Positions 33,239 to 61,881 of a stretch of DNA of 64,000 nt are shown here, one piece after another. This DNA comes from Diadophis punctatus similis (taxonomy: Eukaryota; Chordata; Lepidosauria; Squamata; Dipsadidae), in assembly GCA_023053685.1 (NCBI GenBank), contig JALIGW010000002.1, forward strand, positions 256,856,846 to 256,920,845. The letters are read 5' to 3'. Each line of letters begins with the position of its first letter. The stretch's first letter is position 1. Below the pieces are notes generated by a model. It made no database searches. It had not been told where the DNA came from and saw only the letters and a list, made by a program, of their open reading frames with translations. The translations under genes were made by a program, and so were the position numbers.

Positions 33239-33710
33239 TTCTGCCGCTCTTTCTGGCCCCTCACATCTCAAAAAGAGGAGAAAAACCCTTCCTCCCCTCG
33301 ACACCCCCCTCATTCCTCCTCTGGGACTGGAAGCATCTGCCCGACAGAAACAGAAACACACACTGAGAAACACACAAACACGTGTTCATTAAATGGGAAG
33401 ATTCTGCCGAGACCCGGGACTCCCGAGAGAGAGAAAGGCTGGCCGGAGGGGAAAGAAGGGCCGGAGATCAGGGGAGGGAAAGAAGGGCGTTTCTCGGACG
33501 GGATCGGGATCCCAGGCAGCCGCTGCTTCAGCCCTAACCGCCTCAGAGGACAAAAGACCCACAAAAGGAGCCTCTGGGTCACCAGACGCCGCAGAAACGG
33601 CCCACAAATCCTCCCGCTCATCCAGCTCCTTTCTCGGCTGTCCCAGAAGAGGATTTAGGGGGCTGCCCCAGAGAAGAGAGAGGGGGGCAAATTATCCCCC
33701 AAAGCCCCAG

Positions 33711-33966
33711 AAGACGAGAAGCAACGGGTGGAAAGTAACCAAGGAGAGAAGCAACCTGGAACTAAGGAGAAACTTCCTCACAGTGAAGAGAATTAACCAG
33801 CGGAACTGCTTGACACCAGAAGTCGTGGGCGCTTCATCACTGGAGGGTTTTAAGAGACTGGACAGCTACTTGTCAGAGATGGTATATAGGTTCTCCTGCC
33901 TGAGTAGGGGGCTGGACTAGAAGACCTCCAAGGTCCCTTCCAGCTCTGTTCTATTCTAACTGCAGG
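33711..33966 (+). repeat. CR1 LINE 3' end, sense (unit 2)
   Basis: Copy of 18985-19240. Confidence 0.85.
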
Positions 33967-34640
33967 CTGTTCTTGGTTCTGCCCGTCAATAAACCTCCTT
34001 TCTTAAGCAGCCTCCATTTTATTCCCTTCTTGGAACTGGAGCTGACTTTTCAGGGGATAAACTGGAAACCCACGACTGGAAGGTGCAACTGGAGAGATTT
34101 AATATGGAGGAAATATGCAGCTGCTGTCCGAAGGAAGTGGGAGACACGGACACAAAGTTGTGGTTTTATATTAAGATAAATATATTTAACATCCACAGCA
34201 GAGAAGACAGTCAGGAACATCCTGAGGTAAATCTCAAACAGCGCCCAGAAAGAAAAGGCGGGAAAAAGGGAAACGCCCCCTTCTCACCCGCAGCAACCAA
34301 TCAGAGCGCACATCCCCTCAGGCAGGAGCCCGCCCTCATTCAGCCACAACTGGGGCGTTCACTTCACTTCTTTTCCAGCCGTTAAATTGGATATTTTCAC
34401 ATTTAAAGTATTCAAAAGAAACAGAGCTAAAATGACTTTCCTTTTGTCCATTAAATTGAACTGTCAGGCTGGAATGGTTTTTTTTATTTATCTTGCACTG
34501 CGCTAAAAAGAAGTCTACGTCTTTTCTTATTCTTTTTTCTCTTGTACCCCAGGCTTTCTTTTCCCCTCCCTTTCTCCTTCCCTCAATTTCCTATTTCTAT
34601 TTTTGTGTTTTGTACAATAAATAAATAAATGAGATCTTGA

Positions 34641-34796
34641 GACTCTAGAAAAAGTGCAGAGAAGAGCAAGAAAGATAAGAGGCTAAAACATATTTAAAAA
34701 ACGGTTGATGGAACTGGGTGTTTTCTAGTCTGAGGGAAAGAAGGACCAGGGGGGACATGATGGCATCTTCCAATATCTCAGGGGCTGCCACAAAGA
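34641..34796 (+). repeat. CR1 LINE fragment, sense (unit 2)
   Basis: Copy of 19915-20070. Confidence 0.75.
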
Positions 34797-34811
34797 TTTC
34801 TTTTCTCTCCT

Positions 34812-34846
34812 GTCCTCTTCCCTTCCCTTCCCTTCCCTTCCCTTCC
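34812..34846 (+). repeat. (CCCTT)n simple repeat (unit 2)
   Basis: Copy of 20086-20120. Confidence 0.9.
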
Positions 34847-35070
34847 ATCCTCTCCTATAAGTAAATAAATAAATAAACGAGACGGAATGAAAGAGGTGGA
34901 GTTGCACTAAATATAAGAAATAATCAAACTGCTCTAGAACCGCATCAGAAGAAAGACCAAAAACTCCTTCAATGCATTTGGGTTAATATAAAAGGGGAGA
35001 AAGAAGCGCAGATGTCGAAGCCTTTGTCTGACAGGGAGGCTTTCTTCCCCCTACTCCCAAGCCCATCATC

Positions 35071-35375
35071 CCTGCCCTCTCCCTTCCCCCTCCTATGCGC
35101 TCCTCTTTCCCGCCCTTTCTACCATCCTGGCACTTTGCCCGAAATCCACCAGGGGGCGCCCTCTGCCAAGGGAAGGGAACTCCAGGCGCTTCCCCATTGG
35201 CCCACCGAAGGGAGAACGTCACGACTGCCTTTCCAGAGGGGGCTGAGAAGGAAGTGACATCACTGAGCCTTGCCGCTCTAGGACGCCACACTCGCTCTCC
35301 TTGAACCCTGGGGCTCCGCATGAGACGGAGAGGCTGCGGGAGAGTCTGGCGGGGGGACATCCAGACGTGCCCCAG
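35071..35375 (+). promoter_or_regulatory. promoter and 5' exon of zinc-finger gene 3
   Basis: As in gene 2, with one visible difference: AACGTCACGA instead of AACGTCACGG near 35216. The splice donor follows 35375. Confidence 0.6.
35146..35159 (+). promoter_or_regulatory. CTCF core motif, gene 3 promoter
   Basis: Perfect 14/14 match, identical to the other promoters. Confidence 0.7.
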
Positions 35376-35916
35376 GTGAGGGGGGGTTCTTCCCGGGTCC
35401 CATGCTCCCCAGCCGCCCTCTCCCTGCAGGGGGAAGCGGAAGAAGCGGGGGGAGGGGAGGGTGGGCCTTGCGGAGGAGAGAAGCGGGGGGGGGAGGGAGG
35501 AGGCAGGATTCGCACCAGGCTCCCCGAGGGCCCGATCCTGTCTCCGGAGGGGGAGAGAAGCGGGGCGGCCTCTCCAGCTGCCTCCTTCCCGCCCCTGCTC
35601 GGGGGGACCTGGGCCCTGCGCTGGGATGAGCCGCTTGGGGCTCCGGGCAGGTTGGGTGAAGGTCGCTCAGTGGCTGAATTCCACTTTCTAATTCTTTTTC
35701 TTTTTCTTCTTCTTCTTCCCATCTCAGATACAGAAACTGGAAGCCATTTGTGGTCTTTGCAAGGCAAAAGTTTCTCCTGGGGGAAAAAAATAGAGCTGAA
35801 TAACTTGCAGGGATCCGTCCTGCAGCCCCAGAAATGGTCCCGTGAAGGAAAAGGCATCTGGAGACCCACAAGAGTCCTTGGATCCATTTGGAGTCGCTCT
35901 GCGGAAGAGAGAAAGG

Positions 35917-42217
<6,301 letters not shown>

Positions 42218-42704
42218 ATTTATATGCTACTCCACAATGCTTTACCACTTTATCTCTGAGCAGTTTACAAAGTCAGCATATTCTTCTCAGCAATCTGGGT
42301 CCTCATTTTAGCGACCTCAGAAGGATGAAAGGCTGAATCAACTCCTAAAAGTAATCTATAGGAGTTGAAGATGTTTTCAGTAAAATGTCAAATTGAAACT
42401 TTTCAATTTCCACTTATTTAAAAATGCTCCATCCATTTTCTTGCTGAAATATTTTTTCTGATCCCGAATTTGCATTTCTTGCTCAAACAAATAGTCACAA
42501 TTTTCACTTTGTAAAGCCACTGCGTTTTTTTTAAGCTATTCCACAAAGATTTTTAATGTTCCTAGATGCAAATGGGCTTTTTATGAAAAACAAAACAAAA
42601 CCCACACTGGAAATGTTGTTCTTTGTCTAGGTGGCAACCAGATTAGATCCCAGCTTTAAATTATAAATAACAAATTGAATGTTCTTCAGCATTATAGAGT
42701 TAAC

Positions 42705-42932
42705 AGTTATTTATTTATTTATTTATTTGTGAGATTTATATACCGCCTCACACAGCAAACACTCTCTAAGCGGTTTACACCAATAAGCAATGTTTATTTA
42801 TATTGTCCCCAATAATCTGGGTCCTCATTTTACCTACCTCGGAAGGATGGAAGGCTGAGTCAACCTTGAGGCGGTGAGATTTGAACCGCTGACCTGCGGA
42901 TCACAATCAGCAGTGGCCTTCAGTACTGTCTC
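42705..42932 (-). repeat. tRNA-derived SINE, antisense (unit 3)
   Basis: Copy of 13253-13480. Confidence 0.75.
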
Positions 42933-42940
42933 TAAGCGCC

Positions 42941-43156
42941 TCAAAGAGAGGAGAAAGATGCGGAGGCTCCCAGCCCCAGAGGCGGAATCGGTGGGTTTGG
43001 ATTGGGGGGGGCGTTTTCCTTGAACTTCGGAGTGCCCGAAAAGCGTAAGGACCAATGAGAATCCTCCTTTCTTCTGCATCATCAGTCTCTGGGCAGAGTC
43101 TCCCTTGAGTTCACCCGATAGAAGAATTAGTTCGGCGGGCAGAAACAAGCGGAGAA
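42941..43156 (+). promoter_or_regulatory. detached promoter half (unit 3)
   Basis: Copy of 13490-13705, with the shorter G-run as in unit 2. Confidence 0.6.
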
Positions 43157-43265
43157 AGTGGGAGGGGGGGCCGTTCAGTCTTGGGGGGCCGCAGCTCAAA
43201 TGAGGGTTTCATGGCAACCCTGGAGAGGAGTCTGGACTTCCTTTTGCCTTCCCCCCTGGATCCTG

Positions 43266-43279
43266 TCTGTAGGGGGCGC
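43266..43279 (+). promoter_or_regulatory. CTCF-like motif (unit 3)
   Basis: Identical to the 12/14 match at 13815-13828. Confidence 0.45.
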
Positions 43280-43640
43280 TGCTGCCGATGAATAAAGGGG
43301 AGGCGCAGCCCCACAGCCACCGAGGACTTTGTGGGGGTCTCTGAGCGGGCTGAAATAGGGAGTCCGTGGGCGCTTTCAAGCATTCACACACTCACACAAT
43401 TAATTTCTGGGTGGAAGCGCCCCTCCCCCAATGATGTGGGCTCAGTCTCCCCCCTCCCGGAAACTTCTGCCTTTTGCTCCCTTCCTGGCCAAGGGGCTGC
43501 CGGAGGGCCGCTTTCCCCCCCAGCGCTGTGGGGTTTTCTGACCCACCGCAAATAGCAGCTCGGTTTTGGTTCAAGAAGGGCTGTAGTTGATCTCAATGGG
43601 GGGGGGAGAAATCCCTCCTTCCTTCCTTCCTTCCACTTGA

Positions 43641-46600
43641 TTGAACTCCATGGGAGGAAAAGCTCTGAATTGGAGGAGTATAAATTATGACGTCAGGAAA
43701 AAACAAAATAAAATAAATAAAACTTTGCTCCCCCCCGCTGAGTGTAAAAACAGAAGTGGGGGGGGAGACCCAGCTACCCTTTCCTGTAAGAATGCTATGT
43801 ATGGCCTGCAGGAAGGGAGGGAGACCAGCGGGGGAGGGGAGGGGGTCTCTGGTGTAGGCGAGAGCCGGACCATCTCGGTCATAACGGGAAGAGGCAGATA
43901 TGACGGGAGCAGAGGGGCGGGCCGCTCTCGGGGAATAAGACCTCGCTGTTTACAAGCGATCCCTTGTTCCGGCCCCTCCGACCCGGTTCTATCTTGCTCA
44001 ACCCGGATACCTGGCAACCAGGGTTCTCAGGGCCCTGGGCTCAGGATGCTGCTGCTTAATGCCAGGTCAATTGTCAACAAAGCCCCCTTGATACGTGATT
44101 TAATCACAGAGGAGGGGGCAGACCTGGTGTGTGTTACCGAGACCTGGCTGGGGCAGGAGGGGGGAGTAGCTCTCTCCGAGATATGCCCAGCCGGTTTCTC
44201 GGTGCAGCACCATTCTCGACCCCAGGGAAGGGGGGGAGGAGTGGCAATAATAACCCGCGAAAATCTGCATCCTCGTAGGATCCCTGCCCCGGAGATTGTT
44301 GGGTGTGAGACGCTCCTTTTGAAGTTGGACTTAGGGGTACAGGTGGGCCTTTTCTTGACGTACCTGCCTCCCAGCTGCGTAAGCAAGGCCCTGCCTGAGC
44401 TGCTCGAGGCAGTAGCCGGCTTGGCAGTTGAGTTCCCCAGGCTTATGGTGCTGGGGGACTTCAACTTGCCATCTGCTGGCGAAACCTCTGGGGCGGCTCA
44501 GGAGTTCATGGATTCCATGACAACCATGGACCTGACCCAAGTAATCCAGGGTCCGACTCATGAGGGTGGTCACACGCTCGACCTAGTGTTTCTTTCGGGG
44601 CAGTGGAGAGATGATCTGAAGATAAGGGATATAGTCATCACCCCTCTGTCATGGTCAGATCATTTCCTACTGAGGTTGGATTTCGCAGCCCCATTCCTCC
44701 CCCGCAGGGAGGCGGGACCGACTAGGTGGTTCCGCCCCAGGCGCCTAATGGAACCGGAAGGATTCCAGAGGGAACTTGGGGAAATACCTGAAACCCTGGT
44801 ACACAATTCGGCTGACTCCCTGGTGGCTGCTTGGAACACCGCAGCATCAGGGGCCCTAGACCGAATTGCGCCTAAGCGACCTCTCTATGGCAGTGGATCC
44901 CGGAAAGCTCCCTGGTTTACCGAGGAGCTCCGGGAGATGAAACGCCAGAAGAGACGTCTAGAACGCCGCTGGAGGGCCAGAAAAACCGAGTCTGATCGAA
45001 CACTATTAAGAATTTACATCAGATCTTATTTAGTGGCGATAAGGGCGGCAAAACGATCCTATTTTTCCGCTCTTATTGCGTCCGCAGATTCTCGCCCGGC
45101 CGCCTTGTTTAGGGTGACGCGCTCCCTCCTTGCAAAAGGGGGGAGCGAGGAACACTTACAAGGCAGAGCTGAGGAATTCGCTGAGTTTCTGTCGGAAAAA
45201 GTCGCTCAGATTCGGTCAAACCTGGACTCTGGCTGGGCAGAGTCCATTGAGTTGACAGGGGCTAGTCCTAGTCCATCATTATGGGAAGAGTTTGGGCCTG
45301 TTTCTCCTGAGGATGTGGACAGGGCTGTGGGAGCGATGGGTACCTCCACCTGTTTATTGGACCCGTGCCCCTCCTGGCTGGTCTCGACCAGCAGGGAGGT
45401 GGCACGCGGCTGGATCCAGGCGGTGGTCACCGCTTCTTTGAGAGAGGGATCCGTACCGCAGTCGTTAAAAGCTGCGGTGGTGCGACCCCTCCTGAAGAAG
45501 CCTTCCCTGGATCCAGCTGACTTGAAGAACTATCGTCCGGTCTCCAACTTACCTTTTTTAGGGAAAGTTGTGGAGAAGGTGGTGGTTACTCAGCTTCTGC
45601 AGCTCCTGGATGAAACAGATCATCTAGATCCTTACCAGTCGGGCTTCAGGCGCGGCTACAGTACAGAAACTGCCTTGGTCGCTCTGATGGATGATCTCTG
45701 GCGGGCCCGGGATGGGGGGAACTCCTCCATCCTGGTGCTACTTGACCTCTCAGCGGCTTTCGATACCATCGACCATGGTATCCTTCTGCATCGTCTCAGC
45801 GAGTTGGGAGTGGGAGGCACCGTTTTGCGGTGGTTCTCCTCTTATCTCGCTGATAGGATGCAGTCGGTGCTGGCAGGGGGGCAGAGGTCGTCCCCTAGGC
45901 CCCTATCATGTGGGGTGCCTCAGGGGTCGGTTCTCTCGCCCATCCTGTTCAACATCTACATGAAACCGCTGGGTGAGATCATTCGCAGACATGGGGTGTG
46001 TTTCCATCAGTACGCTGATGACACCCAGCTGTACATCACCACCCCGTCTGACTTCAGTGAGGCAGTTGATGTAATGTGCCGGTGCCTGGACGACATTAGG
46101 ATCTGGATGGGGAGGAACAGACTCAGACTTAATCCCGACAAGACTGAGTGGCTGTGGATATTGCCTCCTAAGGATCATGACAACTGCCCCTCCTTGTTCC
46201 TTGAGGGAGCGAAACTGACTCCCTCGGACCGGGTCCGCAACTTGGGGGTCCTCCTAGATCCACAGCTAAAATTGGACCATCATCTTTCTGCTGTGGCTAG
46301 GGGGGCCTTTGCACAGGTTCGCCTGGTGCACCAGTTGCGGCCATATTTGGAGAAGGAGGCTCTACTCACGGTCACTCATGCCCTTGTCACCTCTCGTTTG
46401 GACTACTGCAATGCGCTCTACATGGGGCTACCCTTGAAGAGTATCCGGAGACTTCAGCTGGTGCAAAATGCGGCTGCGCGTGCTGTGGTGGGTGTGCCAA
46501 GGTACACCCACGTGACATCGATACTCCGCCAGCTGCATTGGTTGCCCATCGGTCTCCGGGTCCAATTCAAGGTGTTGATCACCATCTTTAAAGCCCTTCA

Positions 46601-46862
46601 TGGCTTAGGACCAGGTTATCTACGGGACCGCATTCTGCCTCATACTTCCCTCCGACCGGTTAGGGCCCACAGAGTTGGCCTCCTCCAGGTCCCGTCGGCC
46701 AAGCAATGCCGGCTGGCGGGCCCAAGGGGGAGAGCCTTCTCTGTGGCTGGCCCCGCTCTCTGGAACCAACTTCCACCAGAGACCCGAACTATCCCCACTC
46801 TGCTGGCCTTCCGAAAAGCCGTTAAGACATGGCTCTTCCTGCAGGCGGGGGGTAGAGCTTAA
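43641..46862 (+). CDS. LINE endonuclease-reverse transcriptase, 1073 aa, intact (unit 3)
   Basis: Same length and frame as the other two. It has Ala466 (as unit 2) and Pro556 (as unit 1), so the three copies are all distinguishable yet all open. Confidence 0.92.
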   Translation: MNSMGGKALNWRSINYDVRKKQNKINKTLLPPAECKNRSGGGDPATLSCKNAMYGLQEGRETSGGGEGVSGVGESRTISVITGRGRYDGSRGAGRSRGIRPRCLQAIPCSGPSDPVLSCSTRIPGNQGSQGPGLRMLLLNARSIVNKAPLIRDLITEEGADLVCVTETWLGQEGGVALSEICPAGFSVQHHSRPQGRGGGVAIITRENLHPRRIPAPEIVGCETLLLKLDLGVQVGLFLTYLPPSCVSKALPELLEAVAGLAVEFPRLMVLGDFNLPSAGETSGAAQEFMDSMTTMDLTQVIQGPTHEGGHTLDLVFLSGQWRDDLKIRDIVITPLSWSDHFLLRLDFAAPFLPRREAGPTRWFRPRRLMEPEGFQRELGEIPETLVHNSADSLVAAWNTAASGALDRIAPKRPLYGSGSRKAPWFTEELREMKRQKRRLERRWRARKTESDRTLLRIYIRSYLVAIRAAKRSYFSALIASADSRPAALFRVTRSLLAKGGSEEHLQGRAEEFAEFLSEKVAQIRSNLDSGWAESIELTGASPSPSLWEEFGPVSPEDVDRAVGAMGTSTCLLDPCPSWLVSTSREVARGWIQAVVTASLREGSVPQSLKAAVVRPLLKKPSLDPADLKNYRPVSNLPFLGKVVEKVVVTQLLQLLDETDHLDPYQSGFRRGYSTETALVALMDDLWRARDGGNSSILVLLDLSAAFDTIDHGILLHRLSELGVGGTVLRWFSSYLADRMQSVLAGGQRSSPRPLSCGVPQGSVLSPILFNIYMKPLGEIIRRHGVCFHQYADDTQLYITTPSDFSEAVDVMCRCLDDIRIWMGRNRLRLNPDKTEWLWILPPKDHDNCPSLFLEGAKLTPSDRVRNLGVLLDPQLKLDHHLSAVARGAFAQVRLVHQLRPYLEKEALLTVTHALVTSRLDYCNALYMGLPLKSIRRLQLVQNAAARAVVGVPRYTHVTSILRQLHWLPIGLRVQFKVLITIFKALHGLGPGYLRDRILPHTSLRPVRAHRVGLLQVPSAKQCRLAGPRGRAFSVAGPALWNQLPPETRTIPTLLAFRKAVKTWLFLQAGGRA

Positions 46863-47076
46863 TTCACTCGAGCTCACCCCCCAAGTATGTATGATGTTGA
46901 ATGGTTGTTGATTTCTTATATTGTGTTTTAATTTTTATATTGTTTTAATTACTATTTTAGATTTTGGTTGTTCTTGTATTTTTCACTGATGTACGCCGCC
47001 CTGAGTCCTTAGGGAGTTGGGCGGCATATAAGAATTCCAAAATAAATAAATAAATAAATAAAATAACCCCCCCCCC
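43641..47076 (+). mobile_element. L2/CR1-clade LINE, ORF intact (unit 3)
   Basis: Same insertion and 3' tail as in units 1 and 2. Confidence 0.8.
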
Positions 47077-47857
47077 GCACAGATGAACTGGACCAGCCCC
47101 CGATTCCTGCGCAGTCTCCAAACGGCCCTGCTTCTTCTTAAGGAGGGGGGGAGAAAACTTTTCCCTGGGAGATTTTTTTTCCAGCTGAGGGGAGGGCAAA
47201 AATTGCTCCCCCCCTTTGGGAAAATGTCCCACTCGGAGACCGGCCCCAGGATGGCCCCGAGCGCCGTGGGCTCCGCTCCATATCTGGATCCAGGCCGAGA
47301 GTGGGGGGCTGTGGGGGGGGAGTGGGACCCCAGAACTGCCAGAGACCATCCAGAGGATTCTCAGACTATGGAAAAAAGAGATTTTCCCCGAGGAATCTTG
47401 GAGAAAGAGCCTTTCCTGGATTCGGCCTCTTTCAGCCGCAGCCCTTTAGCCTCCCAGCCCCTCCCTGACTGTGGGGTTACACCCTGTCTCTGGGGGATGC
47501 CCTGGCAGGGGGGGCTGAGCCTCCGATCCCACGAGCCCCTCCCCCTGGAGTAGCCCCTCCCTCCGCTGCTCCTGTGGGATTCCTCTCTCCCTTCTCCTGC
47601 TCAGTCAGCCCACCCACCCCCCAGTCCCCGTTTATGGGACCCTTTTCCTCCCCCAAGTTAGCTAGAAAGAGCCCGGAAGCCCCTTTCAGAGAAGGACCAG
47701 GTCCCCGGGGCAGTTTGGGAACCTAAGCGGACGTCTAGTCCACCCCTCCATGCACACTGAGGAAAGTCCAGCTGAGAATCGTGAAGAGAGCAAAGAAAAA
47801 GGAGGGTCCCTTCTGGGCCTGCCCTGAACCCCCCTTGAGCTGCAGCCCCCCTCCCAC

Positions 47858-47963
47858 TTTCACTTTCCTTCTCTGCCCCGAACTCTCACTCCGCCTTCAG
47901 GTGACGTCACAAAGGACTCTGCCTGGAGACCGATGACGCTGGAGCAGGGTAAATTCCCATTGG
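47858..47963 (+). promoter_or_regulatory. ISRE plus X/Y-box-like cluster, unit 3
   Basis: Identical to 18407-18512; TGACGTCA at 47902-47909. Confidence 0.45.
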
Positions 47964-48435
47964 TTCTGCCGCTCTTTCTGGCCCCTCACATCTCAAAAAG
48001 AGGAGAAAAACCCTTCCTCCCCTCGACACCCCCCTCATTCCTCCTCTGGGACTGGAAGCATCTGCCCGACAGAAACAGAAACACACACTGAGAAACACAC
48101 AAACACGTGTTCATTAAATGGGAAGATTCTGCCGAGACCCGGGACTCCCGAGAGAGAGAAAGGCTGGCCGGAGGGGAAAGAAGGGCCGGAGATCAGGGGA
48201 GGGAAAGAAGGGCGTTTCTCGGACGGGATCGGGATCCCAGGCAGCCGCTGCTTCAGCCCTAACCGCCTCAGAGGACAAAAGACCCACAAAAGGAGCCTCT
48301 GGGTCACCAGACGCCGCAGAAACGGCCCACAAATCCTCCCGCTCATCCAGCTCCTTTCTCGGCTGTCCCAGAAGAGGATTTAGGGGGCTGCCCCAGAGAA
48401 GAGAGAGGGGGGCAAATTATCCCCCAAAGCCCCAG

Positions 48436-48691
48436 AAGACGAGAAGCAACGGGTGGAAAGTAACCAAGGAGAGAAGCAACCTGGAACTAAGGAGAAACTT
48501 CCTCACAGTGAAGAGAATTAACCAGCGGAACTGCTTGACACCAGAAGTCGTGGGCGCTTCATCACTGGAGGGTTTTAAGAGACTGGACAGCTACTTGTCA
48601 GAGATGGTATATAGGTTCTCCTGCCTGAGTAGGGGGCTGGACTAGAAGACCTCCAAGGTCCCTTCCAGCTCTGTTCTATTCTAACTGCAGG
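48436..48691 (+). repeat. CR1 LINE 3' end, sense (unit 3)
   Basis: Copy of 18985-19240. Confidence 0.85.
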
Positions 48692-49365
48692 CTGTTCTTG
48701 GTTCTGCCCGTCAATAAACCTCCTTTCTTAAGCAGCCTCCATTTTATTCCCTTCTTGGAACTGGAGCTGACTTTTCAGGGGATAAACTGGAAACCCACGA
48801 CTGGAAGGTGCAACTGGAGAGATTTAATATGGAGGAAATATGCAGCTGCTGTCCGAAGGAAGTGGGAGACACGGACACAAAGTTGTGGTTTTATATTAAG
48901 ATAAATATATTTAACATCCACAGCAGAGAAGACAGTCAGGAACATCCTGAGGTAAATCTCAAACAGCGCCCAGAAAGAAAAGGCGGGAAAAAGGGAAACG
49001 CCCCCTTCTCACCCGCAGCAACCAATCAGAGCGCACATCCCCTCAGGCAGGAGCCCGCCCTCATTCAGCCACAACTGGGGCGTTCACTTCACTTCTTTTC
49101 CAGCCGTTAAATTGGATATTTTCACATTTAAAGTATTCAAAAGAAACAGAGCTAAAATGACTTTCCTTTTGTCCATTAAATTGAACTGTCAGGCTGGAAT
49201 GGTTTTTTTTATTTATCTTGCACTGCGCTAAAAAGAAGTCTACGTCTTTTCTTATTCTTTTTTCTCTTGTACCCCAGGCTTTCTTTTCCCCTCCCTTTCT
49301 CCTTCCCTCAATTTCCTATTTCTATTTTTGTGTTTTGTACAATAAATAAATAAATGAGATCTTGA

Positions 49366-49521
49366 GACTCTAGAAAAAGTGCAGAGAAGAGCAAGAAAGA
49401 TAAGAGGCTAAAACATATTTAAAAAACGGTTGATGGAACTGGGTGTTTTCTAGTCTGAGGGAAAGAAGGACCAGGGGGGACATGATGGCATCTTCCAATA
49501 TCTCAGGGGCTGCCACAAAGA
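49366..49521 (+). repeat. CR1 LINE fragment, sense (unit 3)
   Basis: Copy of 19915-20070. Confidence 0.75.
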
Positions 49522-49536
49522 TTTCTTTTCCCTCCT

Positions 49537-49571
49537 ATCCTCTTCCCTTCCCTTCCCTTCCCTTCCCTTCC
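49537..49571 (+). repeat. (CCCTT)n simple repeat (unit 3)
   Basis: Copy of 20086-20120. The flank differs slightly (CCCTCCTATCC for CTCTCCTGTCC). Confidence 0.9.
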
Positions 49572-49795
49572 ATCCTCTCCTATAAGTAAATAAATAAATA
49601 AACGAGACGGAATGAAGGAGGTGGAGTTGCACTAAATATAAGAAATAATCAAACTGCTCTAGAACCGCATCAGAAGAAAGACCAAAAACTCCTTCAATGC
49701 ATTTGGGTTAATATAAAAGGGGAGAAAGAAGCGCAGATGTCGAAGCCTTTGTCTGACAGGGAGGCTTTCTTCCCCCTACTCCCAAGCCCATCATC

Positions 49796-50100
49796 CCTGC
49801 CCTCTCCCTTCCCCCTCCTATGCGCTCCTCTTTCCCGCCCTTTCTACCATCCTGGCACTTTGCCCGAAATCCACCAGGGGGCGCCCTCTGCCAAGGGAAG
49901 GGAACTCCAGGCGCTTCCCCATTGGTCCACCGGAGGGAGAACGTCACGGCTGCCTTTCCAGAGGGGGCTGAGAAGGAAGTGACATCACTGAGCCTTGCCG
50001 CTCTAGGACGCCACACTCGCTCTCCTTGAACCCTGGGGCTCCGCATGAGACGGAGAGGCTGCGGGAGAGTCTGGCGGGGGGACATCCAGACGTGCCCCAG
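49796..50100 (+). promoter_or_regulatory. promoter and 5' exon of zinc-finger gene 4
   Basis: Nearly identical to the gene 2 and 3 promoters, differing at ATTGGTCCACCGGAGGG. The donor follows 50100. The leader uORF does not stop before the SCAN start: it remains open across the SCAN ATG and ends at 50810 (137 codons after splicing). Confidence 0.6.
49871..49884 (+). promoter_or_regulatory. CTCF core motif, gene 4 promoter
   Basis: Perfect 14/14 match, identical to the other promoters. Confidence 0.7.
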
Positions 50101-50640
50101 GTGAGGGGGGGTTCTTCCCGGGTCCCATGCTCCCCAGCCGCCCTCTCCCTGCAGGGGGAAGCGGAAGAAGCGGGGGGAGGGGAGGGTGGGCCTTGCGGAG
50201 GAGAGAAGCGGGGGGGGGAGGGAGGAGGCAGGATTCGCACCAGGCTCCCCGAGGGCCCGATCCTGTCTCCGGAGGGGGAGGGAAGCGGGGCGGCCTCTCC
50301 AGCTGCCTCCTTCCCGGCCCTGCTCGGGGGGACCTGGGCCCTGCGCTGGGATGAGCCGCTTGGGGCTCCGGGCAGGTTGGGTGAAGGTCGCTCAGTGGCT
50401 GAATTCCACTTTCTAATTCTTTTTCTTTTTCTTCTTCTTCTTCCCATCTCAGATACAGAAACTGGAAGCCATTTGTGGTCTTTGCAAGGCAAAAGTTTGT
50501 CTTGGTGAGAAAAAGAGAGCAGAATAACTTGCAGGGATCCGTCCTGCAGCCCCAGAAATGGTCCCGTGAAGGAAAAGGCATCTGGAGACCCACAAGAGTC
50601 CTTGGACCCATTTGGAGTCGCTCTGCAGGACAGAGAAAGG

Positions 50641-61050
<10,410 letters not shown>

Positions 61051-61211
61051 ATTTATATACTACTCCACAATGCTTTACCACTTTATCTCTGAGCAGTTTA
61101 GAAAGTCAGCATATTGTCCCCAGTAATCTGGTTTCTCATTTTAGCGACCTCAGACGAATGAAAGGCTGAATCAACTACTAAAAGTAATCTATAGGAGTTG
61201 AAGATGTTTTC

Positions 61212-61217
61212 AATAAA
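61212..61217 (+). promoter_or_regulatory. poly(A) signal AATAAA, gene 4
   Basis: Canonical AATAAA about 265 bp after the stop. Genes 1-3 have AGTAAA at the same aligned place. Confidence 0.5.
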
Positions 61218-61302
61218 ATGTCAAATTGAAACTTTTCAATTTCCACTTATTTAAAAATGCTCCATCCATTGTCTTGCTGAAATATTTTTTCTCTCATCAA
61301 GA

Positions 61303-61881
61303 CCGCTTGCCAGGTGGGGCATGCCAGCTTGAAGGCCCCCATCACCATCCAGTGGGTAAGCCCCTCCTCTCCATCCCCTCCTCCTCTGGGGACCCTGTCC
61401 TGCCCTGAGAAGGGAGAAAGACCCTCCCTGTGGGGGGAGCCAGAATGGACCCTCCTGGGGGAAGGCGGGCATGATCCTCCTGCTTGGGTGAGGCTCCTTC
61501 TTCCCCAGAGCTCCGTTCCTCCAGCTCTGCCAGGAGCAAACTCTGGACGGGGATTATGGGAGCCATGATAGGAGTGGTCTTCCTGGCTGTGGGGCTCTTC
61601 TACCTGAAGAGCAAGAAAGGTGAGTCTGGGGGGCTGGAGGAGAGGTTGTGGGGAGGGGACCATCTAGGGCAGGCCTCCCATCAAGCTTAGCAGGTGACCA
61701 AGAGGGTCCCCTTGAGAAATATTTTTGGGAACTTCTGTTCTTGGAGGGTTTGTTAAGGGAGGATTGTGCAACCTGTTATGGGCTATCGATGGGGAGGGGG
61801 TCCCTCTGAGTCCTCCAGCCCATGAAGGGTCCTGATTGGCTCTTTTCCTCCTTCCAGCAACTCCCATCCATCCACCTGCAG
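61303..61881 (+). pseudogene. MHC class II beta fragment, exons 3(end)-5
   Basis: Homology to class II beta starts abruptly inside exon 3 (61303-61355: ...HASLKAPITIQW), right after zinc-finger gene downstream sequence. Exon 4 (61509-61619, 111 nt) encodes connecting peptide and transmembrane helix (LWTGIMGAMIGVVFLAVG). Exon 5 (61858-61881, 24 nt) is followed by GCGAGT, a GC donor, where the left copy has GTGAGT. One G is missing at the exon 3 donor compared with the left copy. No signal-peptide or beta-1 exon is present. It is a 5'-truncated pseudogene in the opposite orientation to 2188-2972. Confidence 0.85.
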